A stretch of 9,536 nt of DNA, from assembly GCA_003152595.1 (NCBI GenBank), contig PMAM01000141.1, positions 2,977-12,512 of the forward strand, in the 5' to 3' direction. Below are positions 1 to 5,862 of this stretch, in pieces (the stretch's first letter is position 1; the number at the start of each line of letters is the position of its first letter). The notes under the pieces were generated by a model. The model ran no database searches. It had not been told where the DNA came from and saw only the letters and a list, made by a program, of their open reading frames with translations. A program made the position numbers and the translations under genes. Origin of the DNA: Acidobacterium sp. Lineage in GTDB: Bacteria; Acidobacteriota; Terriglobia; Terriglobales; Acidobacteriaceae.

Positions 1-350
1 CCCGCTACCCGCACGAGTTTTCCGGAGGCCAGCGCCAGCGCATCAATATCGCCCGCGCCCTTGCCCTCCGTCCCGAGATCCTCGTCCTCGACGAGCCTGT
101 CTCCGCTCTCGACGTCTCGGTCGGCGCGCAAATCGTCAACCTGCTGCGTGACCTGCAGCGCGACTTCTCCCTCACTTACCTCTTCATCTCGCATTCCATG
201 CCGCTCGTTCGCTATCTCTCGACCAACATCGCCGTCCTCCGCCAGGGCAAGCTCGTCGAACTCGGCACCCGCGACCAGGTCTGCGACTCCCCACGCGACG
301 CCTACACCCGCCAACTCGTCGCCGCCACCCCCGAAATCAGGATCGGCTGA
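1..350 (+). CDS. Oligopeptide/dipeptide ABC transporter ATP-binding protein, C-terminal part (5' end outside window)
   Basis: The reading frame enters at base 3 and runs 115 residues to a TGA at 348-350; the Walker A half lies outside the window. The fragment opens with YPHEFSGGQRQR, the ABC signature loop, followed by Walker B (LVLDEP, fragment residues 27-32), the D-loop SALD and an H-loop in FISHSM. It ends with the LGTRDQVCDSPRDAYTRQLVAATP type of tail. In OppF/DppF-type ATPases the corresponding region reads DEPVSALDVS...ISHDL and ends with a similar PYT-L-AA-P segment, so this is most likely an inner-membrane peptide importer ATPase that hydrolyses ATP for uptake. The residue after the switch histidine is Ser rather than the usual Asp. 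The exact substrate cannot be told, and no transporter partner lies downstream. The following gene is 346 bp away, so this looks like the end of an operon, though no clear + strand terminator follows. Confidence 0.93.
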   Translation, partial: RYPHEFSGGQRQRINIARALALRPEILVLDEPVSALDVSVGAQIVNLLRDLQRDFSLTYLFISHSMPLVRYLSTNIAVLRQGKLVELGTRDQVCDSPRDAYTRQLVAATPEIRIG

Positions 351-360
351 TCCCGCCGGC

Positions 361-408
361 CGCCTTATGTCGAGCACGCCTTATGCAAAGCGCGCCTTAT
401 GTAAAGCA
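361..408 (+). repeat. Three tandem copies of a 16-bp unit starting CGCCTTATG
   Basis: Copies lie at 361-376, 377-392 and 393-408. All begin CGCCTTATG and then diverge (TCGAGCA, CAAAGCG, TAAAGCA). The array starts 11 bp after the ABC ATPase stop codon. A single CGCCTTATA occurs on the minus strand within the proposed promoter of the HAD gene (about 5206-5214), which may be coincidence. Function unknown. Confidence 0.85.
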
Positions 409-609
409 CGGCCTGACTTCACGTTTGAAAAAAAACAACCCCAAAAAAGCCGGCGAAGCCAGGTTCACCCCACAGCAAGAAGCACAATCCTTTGCTGTGC
501 AAACTTCAATGCCAATCGACTACGCATTCAGCTCCAAAGTACTGCTCGAAACCGTTTTGGAAAGAACGGCCACGCCCGAAATCCACCGCTAACCCTACTT
601 CCGCTTGCC

Positions 610-693
610 GACCGGTACTGTAGCTGACCGGTTCTTCGCTACGCGCTACCGGCTACCGCCTACCGGCTGCAACCTGCACCCTGTACCCTTTAA
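610..693 (+). repeat. Seven-base tandem array abutting the TauE/SafE start codon
   Basis: The stretch can be read as twelve consecutive 7-mers in one register. They are clearest from 638 (GCTACGC, GCTACCG, GCTACCG, CCTACCG) and degenerate towards CCTGCAC and CCTGTAC at 673-686. The last 7-mer contains the in-frame TAA (691-693) that bounds the next gene, and the GTG start follows at 697. Bases 626-658 match 8406-8438 at 27 of 33 positions, so this belongs to a dispersed repeat family in the window. The array takes the place where a Shine-Dalgarno sequence would normally be. Confidence 0.8.
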
Positions 694-696
694 ACA

Positions 697-1491
697 GTGC
701 ACCCCAGCGTCCTTCACTACATCTTCTTATCCTTCGCCGCCGGCCTCGGCGGACTCGTCAACTCCGTCGCCGGCGGAGGCGGCTTCCTCGTCTTTCCCTC
801 GCTGCTCAAAGCCGGCCTGCTTCCCATCGAAGCCAATGCCACCAATACCGTCGCCCTCTGGCCCGGCCAGTTCACCTCCATCGCCGGCTACCGCGAAGAC
901 CTCCGCAGGAACCACCGCCTCGTTATCCCCGTTGTCGTTGTCGCCTTCATCGGCGGCCTCGCCGGTGCGATCACTCTCCTCAAAGGCACGCAGGACTCCT
1001 TCCTGCGCCTCGTTCCGTACCTGTTCCTCCTCGGTTCGGTCGCCTTCGCTCTCAGCGGGCCCATCTCGCGCATGGTGCGCCGCCGCGCTGCCGAGCAGGC
1101 CGCACATCCCGAACACCACACCCGCGTGTACCTTGTCCCGCTGCTCGCTCTCCAACTCCTCATCTGCTATTACATTGGCTACTTCGGTGCCGGAGCAGGC
1201 CTGCTCACCATGGCCGCCCTCGCCCTCTGCGGCGTCGAGCGTATCGCGGAGATCAACGCGCTCAAAGTCGTCATCACCACTGTCGCCAACGCCGTTGCCT
1301 CCATCGCCTTCATCATCGGCGGTGCAGTCGAGTGGCGCTACTGCTGGCTCATGATGATCGCCTGCGCCATCGGCGGCTACACCGGCGCGCGCAACGCCCG
1401 CCGCATCAGCGACCGCGTTCTCCGCCCCATCATCATTGTCCTCGGCTTCACCATCGCCATCTATTTCTTCATTCACCGCAAAGGCTTATGA
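697..1491 (+). CDS. TauE/SafE-family membrane permease (sulfite/organosulfonate exporter type)
   Basis: A 264-residue polytopic membrane protein, close to the usual TauE/SafE length of about 250-270. The internal pseudo-repeat of this family is visible. The first half has GLGGLVNSVAGGGGFLVFP (17-34) followed by IEANATNTVAL (44-54). The second half has YIGYFGAGAGLLTMAAL (159-175) followed by IAEINALKVVITTVANAVAS (183-202). About eight hydrophobic segments are present, with a basic cytoplasmic loop around 125-142. Members export sulfite, sulfoacetate or related anions across the inner membrane, but most are uncharacterised, so the substrate here is unknown. The start is a GTG; an in-frame TAA at 691-693 rules out any earlier start and no Shine-Dalgarno is visible, because a seven-base array fills the upstream sequence. 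The stop overlaps the next gene's ATG (ATGA), implying co-translation with the SemiSWEET gene. Confidence 0.9.
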   Translation: MHPSVLHYIFLSFAAGLGGLVNSVAGGGGFLVFPSLLKAGLLPIEANATNTVALWPGQFTSIAGYREDLRRNHRLVIPVVVVAFIGGLAGAITLLKGTQDSFLRLVPYLFLLGSVAFALSGPISRMVRRRAAEQAAHPEHHTRVYLVPLLALQLLICYYIGYFGAGAGLLTMAALALCGVERIAEINALKVVITTVANAVASIAFIIGGAVEWRYCWLMMIACAIGGYTGARNARRISDRVLRPIIIVLGFTIAIYFFIHRKGL

Positions 1492-1760
1492 GCACGATCA
1501 GCCCCGCCGTCAACCTCATCGGATTCCTTGCCGCCGCCTGCACCACCATCTCCTTCGTGCCGCAACTGGTCCGCGTCTGGCAGCTGCGCAGCGCCCGCGA
1601 AATCTCCCTCATCATGTTTTCCGTCTTCTCCTGCGGCGTCTTCCTCTGGCTCCTCTACGGAATCTTCGTTCGCTCCGTGCCCATCATCCTCGCCAATGCC
1701 ATCAGCCTCGCCCTCTCCCTCGGCATCCTCGCCCTCAAGCTCCGCTTCGACCGCAAATAA
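1488..1760 (+). CDS. SemiSWEET-type sugar transporter (PQ-loop/MtN3 family)
   Basis: A 90-residue protein of three predicted transmembrane helices, the expected length for a bacterial SemiSWEET half-transporter, which works as a dimer and passively exchanges small sugars across the inner membrane. Helix 1 contains the PQ motif (FVPQLVRVW, P25 and Q26), followed by the loop RSAREISLIMF. Helix 2 has FLWLLYG (W54, Y57, G58), and helix 3 begins PIILANAISL with N70. A Trp and an Asn at these places form the sugar-binding pocket in structurally studied SemiSWEETs, so both key residues are present. The start ATG overlaps the TGA of the preceding permease by 4 bp, so translation is probably coupled; only a weak AAAGG lies just ahead of it. 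This is the last + strand gene before the convergent junction. Substrate identity is not readable from sequence. Confidence 0.93.
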   Translation: MSTISPAVNLIGFLAAACTTISFVPQLVRVWQLRSAREISLIMFSVFSCGVFLWLLYGIFVRSVPIILANAISLALSLGILALKLRFDRK

Positions 1761-1805
1761 AAAGAGACACCCCGCGCCCCGGAACCAAAACCGGGACGCG
1801 AGGTG
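1756..1805 (-). terminator. Rho-independent terminator for the minus-strand Cys-rich/secretin operon
   Basis: Read on the minus strand, a 15-bp stem (arms 1805-1791 and 1782-1768) closes an 8-nt loop, TTTTGGTT, and is followed by TCTCTTTTTATTT. All 15 positions pair in the minus-strand RNA, two of them as G-U. On the + strand the same two positions are C-A mismatches, and the T-run lies on the wrong side. The terminator therefore serves the minus-strand operon and overlaps the last codons of the SemiSWEET gene. Confidence 0.85.
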
Positions 1806-1822
1806 CCGCTCGTTGCTGTTAG

Positions 1823-1963
1823 TTATTTACCGCCGCAGCAGCTGCCGCTGGTGCAGCTTCCACCACAGCAGCCTCCCGGGCACGAGCCCGAGACGCCTGT
1901 GGCAGCCAGTGCTGACAACGCGAACAACGACGTTGCAATCAGAGCTAAGGCTTTCAGTTTCAT
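1823..1963 (-). CDS. Small exported cysteine-rich peptide (46 aa)
   Basis: The protein has a clean Sec-type signal peptide: MKLK, a hydrophobic core to about residue 20 and a cleavage site near ALA/A. The mature part of only about 25 residues ends in CPGGCCGGSCTSGSCCGGK. Six cysteines (28, 32, 33, 37, 42, 43) alternate with Gly and Ser. The start is well supported by AAAGGA on the minus strand about 8 nt before the ATG; longer readings through this frame have no such site. I do not recognise a named family. Dense Cys pairs in a secreted short chain suggest metal binding (copper or zinc) or a disulfide-linked peptide, but that is inference. It is last in a minus-strand run after a larger Cys-containing exported protein (88 bp gap) and is followed 17 bp later by a strong terminator. 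Confidence 0.75.
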   Translation of the reverse strand: MKLKALALIATSLFALSALAATGVSGSCPGGCCGGSCTSGSCCGGK

Positions 1964-2051
1964 GGAATCATTCCTTTCCGTGTGAGTAGGGCAGTCGTGC
2001 GCGCGAACGCCAATCGCCACGCGCGCAAAGCCAGCTCGATACACGAAAGCT

Positions 2052-2414
2052 CTAGATCCGCAGGTCGTCTTTGAGACGGAAAACAGCCGCACGGAAGCGC
2101 ACACCCTCGGTGAGCCCCCGCGCCGGCTCGGGTGAGAGCCGATGCGCGACATCCAATGCCGCCACCGCGATGGGCGCCGAGCATTCGCGCTGGTTCTGTG
2201 TTGCTCGACTCTCGGACTTGCTCGGGGCCTGCCGCGCGCACTCTGAATTCGCGCAGCTTTGCCCATCGGTGCGCGGGCAGCATGGCGCGTGATTTCGCTG
2301 GCATCGTGCCGCAGGCGTCACCGCAGTGGCCGCGCATGCCAGCGTTGCGGTCCACAGGGCAATCAGCGCCGCACTCAGCGCCTTGCTCGTCCACCGATGC
2401 ACATGCCCACTCAC
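2052..2414 (-). CDS. Hypothetical exported Cys-containing protein (120 aa)
   Basis: The translation begins with a signal-peptide-like stretch (ALSAALIALWTATLACA, about residues 12-28). It is followed by a cysteine cluster C38-x3-H42-x2-CCP(45-47)-x6-C54-x4-C59 and an isolated C78; the C-terminal half is Ala/Arg-rich with no known domain. The pattern of His and paired Cys after a signal peptide suggests metal binding or a disulfide-stabilised envelope protein; no family is recognised. The start is GTG at 2414-2412, with GAGG sequences 3 and 12 nt upstream; a second GTG at codon 5 is a possible alternative. It starts 41 bp after the secretin stop and lies ahead of another Cys-rich peptide, so it is probably co-transcribed with both. 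In DNA this GC-rich a spurious frame is possible. The signal peptide, ordered Cys residues and operon spacing favour a real gene. Confidence 0.6.
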   Translation of the reverse strand: MSGHVHRWTSKALSAALIALWTATLACAATAVTPAARCQRNHAPCCPRTDGQSCANSECARQAPSKSESRATQNQRECSAPIAVAALDVAHRLSPEPARGLTEGVRFRAAVFRLKDDLRI

Positions 2415-2455
2415 GGCCTCAGTCTACCTCGATCCACCAAAACCTGTCCCGCGCC

Positions 2456-4420
2456 TCACTGGGGACCCGGCTGGCCTACCGGCAGCAGGATCATCTTCTC
2501 CGATGCCGGTCGGTTCACCGACCGCACAATGTGCGGCGTGATCACAATCGCCAGCTCGCCGATATCGAGGTTGCTGTTCTTGTTCGTCGTGCTTTGGAAA
2601 CCCGGAAGCTCGCTCAGCCCTGGAATCCCGGTAATCGCGTCGGACTCCTGCCGGGTCACGGAACTGACCAGCAGCGCGCTCTCCCCCACCTTCACCGACG
2701 TGATCGCATTGTACTCCCGATTCGTCAGCACCGGCAGGCTGTTGATCGACGAGCCCGCCAGCGCCGACAGCGTCAGGTGGAACTTCATCGACACCCGGTC
2801 CATGCCTTCAATGTTCGGCGTCACGTTCAGACTCAGCCCAATGTCCTGGTATTCCACCTGCGGAATATTCAGCTGCGACGCCGCCTGCAACTGGGAAGCA
2901 CTGATGCCCAGGTTCTGCAGCGTGCTTGAAAGCCCCGCATTCGACAACCCAGGAATGTTCAGATTCTGTGTACTCCCCAGGCTCGAGTAGCTCGACGTCT
3001 CGATCGGGTACCGCTCGCCCGCCTTGATTGTCGCCTCTTCGCGATCCAGAACCCGCAGTTGCAGCTGGTCGAGGGAGCGCACATCCGACGAGTTCAGCTG
3101 CATGTTCAGCGATCCGCCCTGGTACGCGATGCCGGTCATCGTCAGCCCGCCCCCAAATATCCCGAACGGCTGGGTCAGAATCGTGTTGCTGAGTTGCCCC
3201 GACGCGATCAGAATCGCCAGAATCGCCTCCCAGTCCCCCGGCGCCGCCAGTCCGCTCGAGATGATCTCCTGCACGGTGCTGGCATTGCTGTTCAGGATGT
3301 TGCGCGCCTCCGAGTACACGTTGAACAGCGTCGTCTGGTTCGGCAGGATCGCACCCAGGTTCACCGCCTTGGTCCGGTCCACCTCGAACATACGCACGTC
3401 CAGCTGCACTTCGCTCCGGCCCTCCAGCAGCGTCTTCAGCGTGGCGTTCAGCGCATTCACGTCCTCGGTTCGCCCCCGGACCGTCAGGGTTCCGCTGCTC
3501 GCATTGGCCACCGCGGTCCGCAGCGCAAAAACATTTTTCACCGCGGTGGCAATCTCCGTCATCTCGCTGGACGACATTCCCGGCAGATAAACCGTCTCCG
3601 CCGCCAGCCGCTCCAGCTTGTCGTGATTGGCCCGCGTATCTTTGGCGATTAGCGCACGCACCGGGTCCAGCGGGACGATGAACGTCCCCGTCGCCAGATC
3701 CAGAGTCCGCTCCGCCGAACTCCAGTCGGCGTCATCCACGTCGTACCGCATCATCTGCGCGTCCACCGAATCGTCGAGCATCGGCTGGATCCCGTAGGCC
3801 TGCAGCACCTGCTCGATGACGTTGCGCTTGCTGGCCCGGATGTGAAAGCTCTTCGTGCCCGCCTTCGGCTGCAGGACAATCGGCGGAGCCGGCTCCACCT
3901 CGTCCGATTGCACCGCAGGCTCGCCGGCCGCCACCGCTGAGGCCAGCTCATTCAGGTGCTGCGCCACTTCAGGACTCGCCGGATCGACGCTGTACGCTTC
4001 CGCGATCGTCGCCCGCGCCTCCGCGGAGTGGCCCAGAATTTTTTCCTTGTCCGACTGCTGGATCAGCTCCGTCACCAGGTGCGCGCGCGCAATCTGATCG
4101 GCCATCTCGTACTTCGTTTCTTCCGGATCCATCTCTGCCGCGCGCGTAAAGGCGTCCACGGCCGCTCGAATCTTGTCCTGCTCCACGTCCTTCGCGCCCT
4201 GCACGAACAGGTTCGCTGCCTCTGCACGGTCGTGCTTCGAGGAAGAGTGCTTCGCCTTCTTCGCATCCATGTCGGCGCTCGCTGCCGCTGCCTGCCCAGG
4301 GGTGGAAGTCGGCGTCATGGCCGCATCCGCGCCAGCCTGCGTCTGACCTGCCGCCTCGGGCGGACGCGCCGCCACAAGTGACACCGCCAGCACCGCCGTC
4401 CACGTAATGCTACGAAGCAT
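2456..4420 (-). CDS. Secretin (type II/III secretion GspD-like) with N-terminal TPR region
   Basis: A 654-residue exported protein. Residues 1-26 look like a signal peptide, 27-62 are an Ala/Ser/Lys-rich linker, and 63-165 a TPR-like helical region. Residues 190-265 resemble an STN/secretin N-domain (SFHIRASKRNVIEQVLQAYG), 275-335 a second N-domain, and the secretin core follows to about 635. Core hallmarks are EYQDIGLSLNVTPNI (523-537), NREYNAITSVKVGESALLV (567-585), GIPGLSELPGF (598-608) and ELAIVITPHIVR (622-633). Secretins form outer-membrane rings for type II secretion, type IV pili or related exporters. The window holds no ATPase, pseudopilin or inner-membrane platform gene, so the partner system is unknown. 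GGAGAG lies 4 nt before the ATG, and the start overlaps the end of the HAD gene by 11 bp, suggesting translational coupling. There is no lipobox or obvious C-terminal pilotin-binding segment. Confidence 0.92.
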   Translation of the reverse strand: MLRSITWTAVLAVSLVAARPPEAAGQTQAGADAAMTPTSTPGQAAAASADMDAKKAKHSSSKHDRAEAANLFVQGAKDVEQDKIRAAVDAFTRAAEMDPEETKYEMADQIARAHLVTELIQQSDKEKILGHSAEARATIAEAYSVDPASPEVAQHLNELASAVAAGEPAVQSDEVEPAPPIVLQPKAGTKSFHIRASKRNVIEQVLQAYGIQPMLDDSVDAQMMRYDVDDADWSSAERTLDLATGTFIVPLDPVRALIAKDTRANHDKLERLAAETVYLPGMSSSEMTEIATAVKNVFALRTAVANASSGTLTVRGRTEDVNALNATLKTLLEGRSEVQLDVRMFEVDRTKAVNLGAILPNQTTLFNVYSEARNILNSNASTVQEIISSGLAAPGDWEAILAILIASGQLSNTILTQPFGIFGGGLTMTGIAYQGGSLNMQLNSSDVRSLDQLQLRVLDREEATIKAGERYPIETSSYSSLGSTQNLNIPGLSNAGLSSTLQNLGISASQLQAASQLNIPQVEYQDIGLSLNVTPNIEGMDRVSMKFHLTLSALAGSSINSLPVLTNREYNAITSVKVGESALLVSSVTRQESDAITGIPGLSELPGFQSTTNKNSNLDIGELAIVITPHIVRSVNRPASEKMILLPVGQPGPQ

Positions 4421-5195
4421 GGCTCTCCGCCGCTACAGTCCCTGTCTTCTCAGTCACCCCCGACGCCTCCAGCAGCGCTTCCAGCGTGGTCGTGCACACC
4501 TCCGGCCTGTGCTCCATGAGCTCTTCGAAACTGTACCGCCCCGTTGCCACTGCGATCGTGAACAACCCATTCGCGCACGCCGCTTCAATATCCCGCGGAG
4601 TATCGCCGATCACGCACATCGTCGCATCCGCCGCTCCTGTCCCGCTCATGGATCCAAGCATCGCCCTCGCCTGCTCCGCTGCATGAGCAATCATGTCCTG
4701 CCGCGCCTCGAAGCGGTCACAGAATCCGCCAAACCGGAACCACCGCCGCAGCCCGGCGTTCTCGATCTTGATCCACCCAATCTCTTCCAGATTTCCCGTC
4801 GCCACGCCCAGCAGCGCGCCCTTATGTTCCAGGTGCTCCAGCATCGCCTCCACGCCGGGCATGATCGACCACAGCATCTCCGCGCGCCGCTCGGCCACAT
4901 GCATCCGCATCGCCTTCAGAACCGCCTCCCGGTGCGGACGCCATACGCTGTCCTCCACGCTCGCCAGCGCAAACGCATCCCGCAGGATTCCCGGATCGGT
5001 GTTGCCCGACAGCACCACCCCGTCCAGCACCAGCTCCCGTCCCATCACGTCCCGCACGCCCTTGAAGAAGGCGTCCACATGGACCCGGTCGCGGTGGCGC
5101 ATCAGCGTTCCGTCAATGTCGAAAAGGTAAGCCCGCTGTTCGTCCCAGCGGAACCCTTCCTTCACGTAGACGCGCGCCTCCACCGTTGTGCTCAT
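4410..5195 (-). CDS. HAD-superfamily phosphatase (phosphoglycolate phosphatase-like)
   Basis: A 261-residue cytoplasmic enzyme. Motif I is LFDIDGT (24-30), with the nucleophile D26 and acid/base D28. A helical cap occupies about 35-110, motif II is VATGN (131-135, T133), and motif IV is VIGDTPRDIEAA (195-206) with D198 and D202 for Mg2+. Motif III normally supplies a Lys, but the equivalent segment here (FEARQDMIA, 162-170) offers Arg165 and no Lys, a deviation to note. The family removes phosphate from small metabolites such as phosphoglycolate; the actual substrate is unknown. The ATG at 5195 lacks a Shine-Dalgarno and sits just after a promoter-like -10 box, so the message could be almost leaderless. 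GTG at codon 11, preceded by GGAGG, is an alternative start. The 3' end overlaps the secretin start. A functional link between the two is not evident. Confidence 0.88.
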   Translation of the reverse strand: MSTTVEARVYVKEGFRWDEQRAYLFDIDGTLMRHRDRVHVDAFFKGVRDVMGRELVLDGVVLSGNTDPGILRDAFALASVEDSVWRPHREAVLKAMRMHVAERRAEMLWSIMPGVEAMLEHLEHKGALLGVATGNLEEIGWIKIENAGLRRWFRFGGFCDRFEARQDMIAHAAEQARAMLGSMSGTGAADATMCVIGDTPRDIEAACANGLFTIAVATGRYSFEELMEHRPEVCTTTLEALLEASGVTEKTGTVAAESHAS

Positions 5196-5203
5196 GCTTA
5201 CAG

Positions 5204-5231
5204 GGTATAAGGCGGAACCCGCTCACGTCAC
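5204..5231 (-). promoter_or_regulatory. Possible sigma70-type promoter of the HAD-secretin operon
   Basis: On the minus strand GTGACG (5231-5226; four matches to TTGACA) is followed after 16 bp by TATACC (5209-5204; four matches to TATAAT). Transcription would begin near 5197, within a few bases of the ATG at 5195, giving a nearly leaderless message. This agrees with the absence of a ribosome binding site there. The match is modest. Confidence 0.4.
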
Positions 5232-5322
5232 ACCGTCCCTCAAGCGAGCGGCCGTGGGCAGGGCAAAGGACAACTCCGCCCCGGCCCCAGCCGGACCGAA
5301 GCGGAAATCGTTCAGCCTGTCG

Positions 5323-5862
5323 TCAGGCGGCGCTGCGCATCTCGTGCACCGGTACCGCCTGGCTCTCGACACGGCGAACCGATGAGGCCCCGCCGATCGC
5401 GCCCAGCCAGCCCAGGAAGAGGGCCGCGAAGCCGAACCAGCCGATGGCCGCGAATGCGCTCACGATAAATGGTGCTGCCGCAGCCGTTCCGTTACTGCTG
5501 GCCACTCCGCTCAGCACAACAATGCCCAGCGTCGAAATGATGGCAAGACCGAACATGGTCATGCCGCAGATGACGCCGTCGCCGCGGTTCGTGACGCCGC
5601 CCAGATGGCTCGTCACCCGGCCGCCCACAAACATCGCGATCATCGTCAGCACGATGCTCCAGATTCCCATCCCCGTGCCGATCCCCTTCGACCCAGCGAT
5701 CATTTCCCCACCCGGCGCCGCGCTGGAGAAAATCGCCGCGCCGAGCAATCCGAAAACCGACCAGATTGCCACGAACGAAAACACGCCCGCCCAAATAGCT
5801 CCCCACGGCGTTGTAAAGCGCACCACAGAACCACCCGGCATCCGATATGTAGGATCCGTCAT
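5323..5862 (-). CDS. Hypothetical four-helix inner-membrane protein
   Basis: A 179-residue protein with four predicted transmembrane helices: about 20-45 (WGAIWAGVFSFVAIW), 62-85 (GMGIWSIVLTMIAMFVGG), 96-120 (GVICGMTMFGLAIISTLGIVV) and 129-157 (APFIVSAFAAIGWFGFAALFLGWLGA). FVGGRVTSHLGGVTNRGDG (78-96), between helices 2 and 3, resembles the GG-x-V-x-x-L-G-G-x-x-x-R-x-D-G loop of uncharacterised membrane proteins sometimes labelled PhnA-like or YrzE-like. I place it only loosely there. The start is fixed by a strong GAGGAGGG 9 nt before ATG 5862; a longer reading to 5910 would put this ribosome site inside the gene. The 127 bp downstream, before the HAD gene, contain no clear terminator (no T-run after the GC-rich hairpins). 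Function unknown. Confidence 0.85.
   Translation of the reverse strand: MTDPTYRMPGGSVVRFTTPWGAIWAGVFSFVAIWSVFGLLGAAIFSSAAPGGEMIAGSKGIGTGMGIWSIVLTMIAMFVGGRVTSHLGGVTNRGDGVICGMTMFGLAIISTLGIVVLSGVASSNGTAAAAPFIVSAFAAIGWFGFAALFLGWLGAIGGASSVRRVESQAVPVHEMRSAA

Larger units (their letters stand above)
351..696. other. Intergenic region between ABC ATPase and TauE/SafE gene
   Basis: I see no convincing gene in this stretch. It holds a 16-bp triple repeat (361-408), an A-rich section (428-448) and a seven-base array running up to the next start codon (610-693). The middle (about 410-600) is less GC-rich than the flanking genes. An open frame of 69 codons at 383-592 begins inside the 16-bp repeats and has no ribosome binding site and no recognisable motif, so it is not called. 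On the minus strand, bases 443-462 read as a short imperfect hairpin (arms CTGGC and GCCGG, loop TTC, one G-U pair) followed by CTTTTTT. This resembles a weak intrinsic terminator although no minus-strand gene is known here. Confidence 0.6.

Noticed and set aside
383..592. 69-codon + strand open frame after the ABC ATPase gene
   Set aside because: It starts inside the 16-bp tandem repeats, runs through A-runs, has no ribosome site or domain and shows no coding bias like the neighbouring genes.
727..1476. 249-codon minus-strand frame antisense to the TauE/SafE gene
   Set aside because: The translation is a monotonous Asp/Glu/Gly/Ala chain, the usual shadow of a GC-rich membrane protein gene; the + strand reading has clear family motifs.
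3059..3652. Long + strand frames across the secretin gene
   Set aside because: Arg/His/Gln-rich shadow translations with no motif, opposite a secretin reading frame that has complete hallmarks.
5260..5322. GC-rich hairpin after the four-helix membrane protein gene as a terminator
   Set aside because: Small stems such as GGC/GCC can form but no T-run follows on the minus strand.
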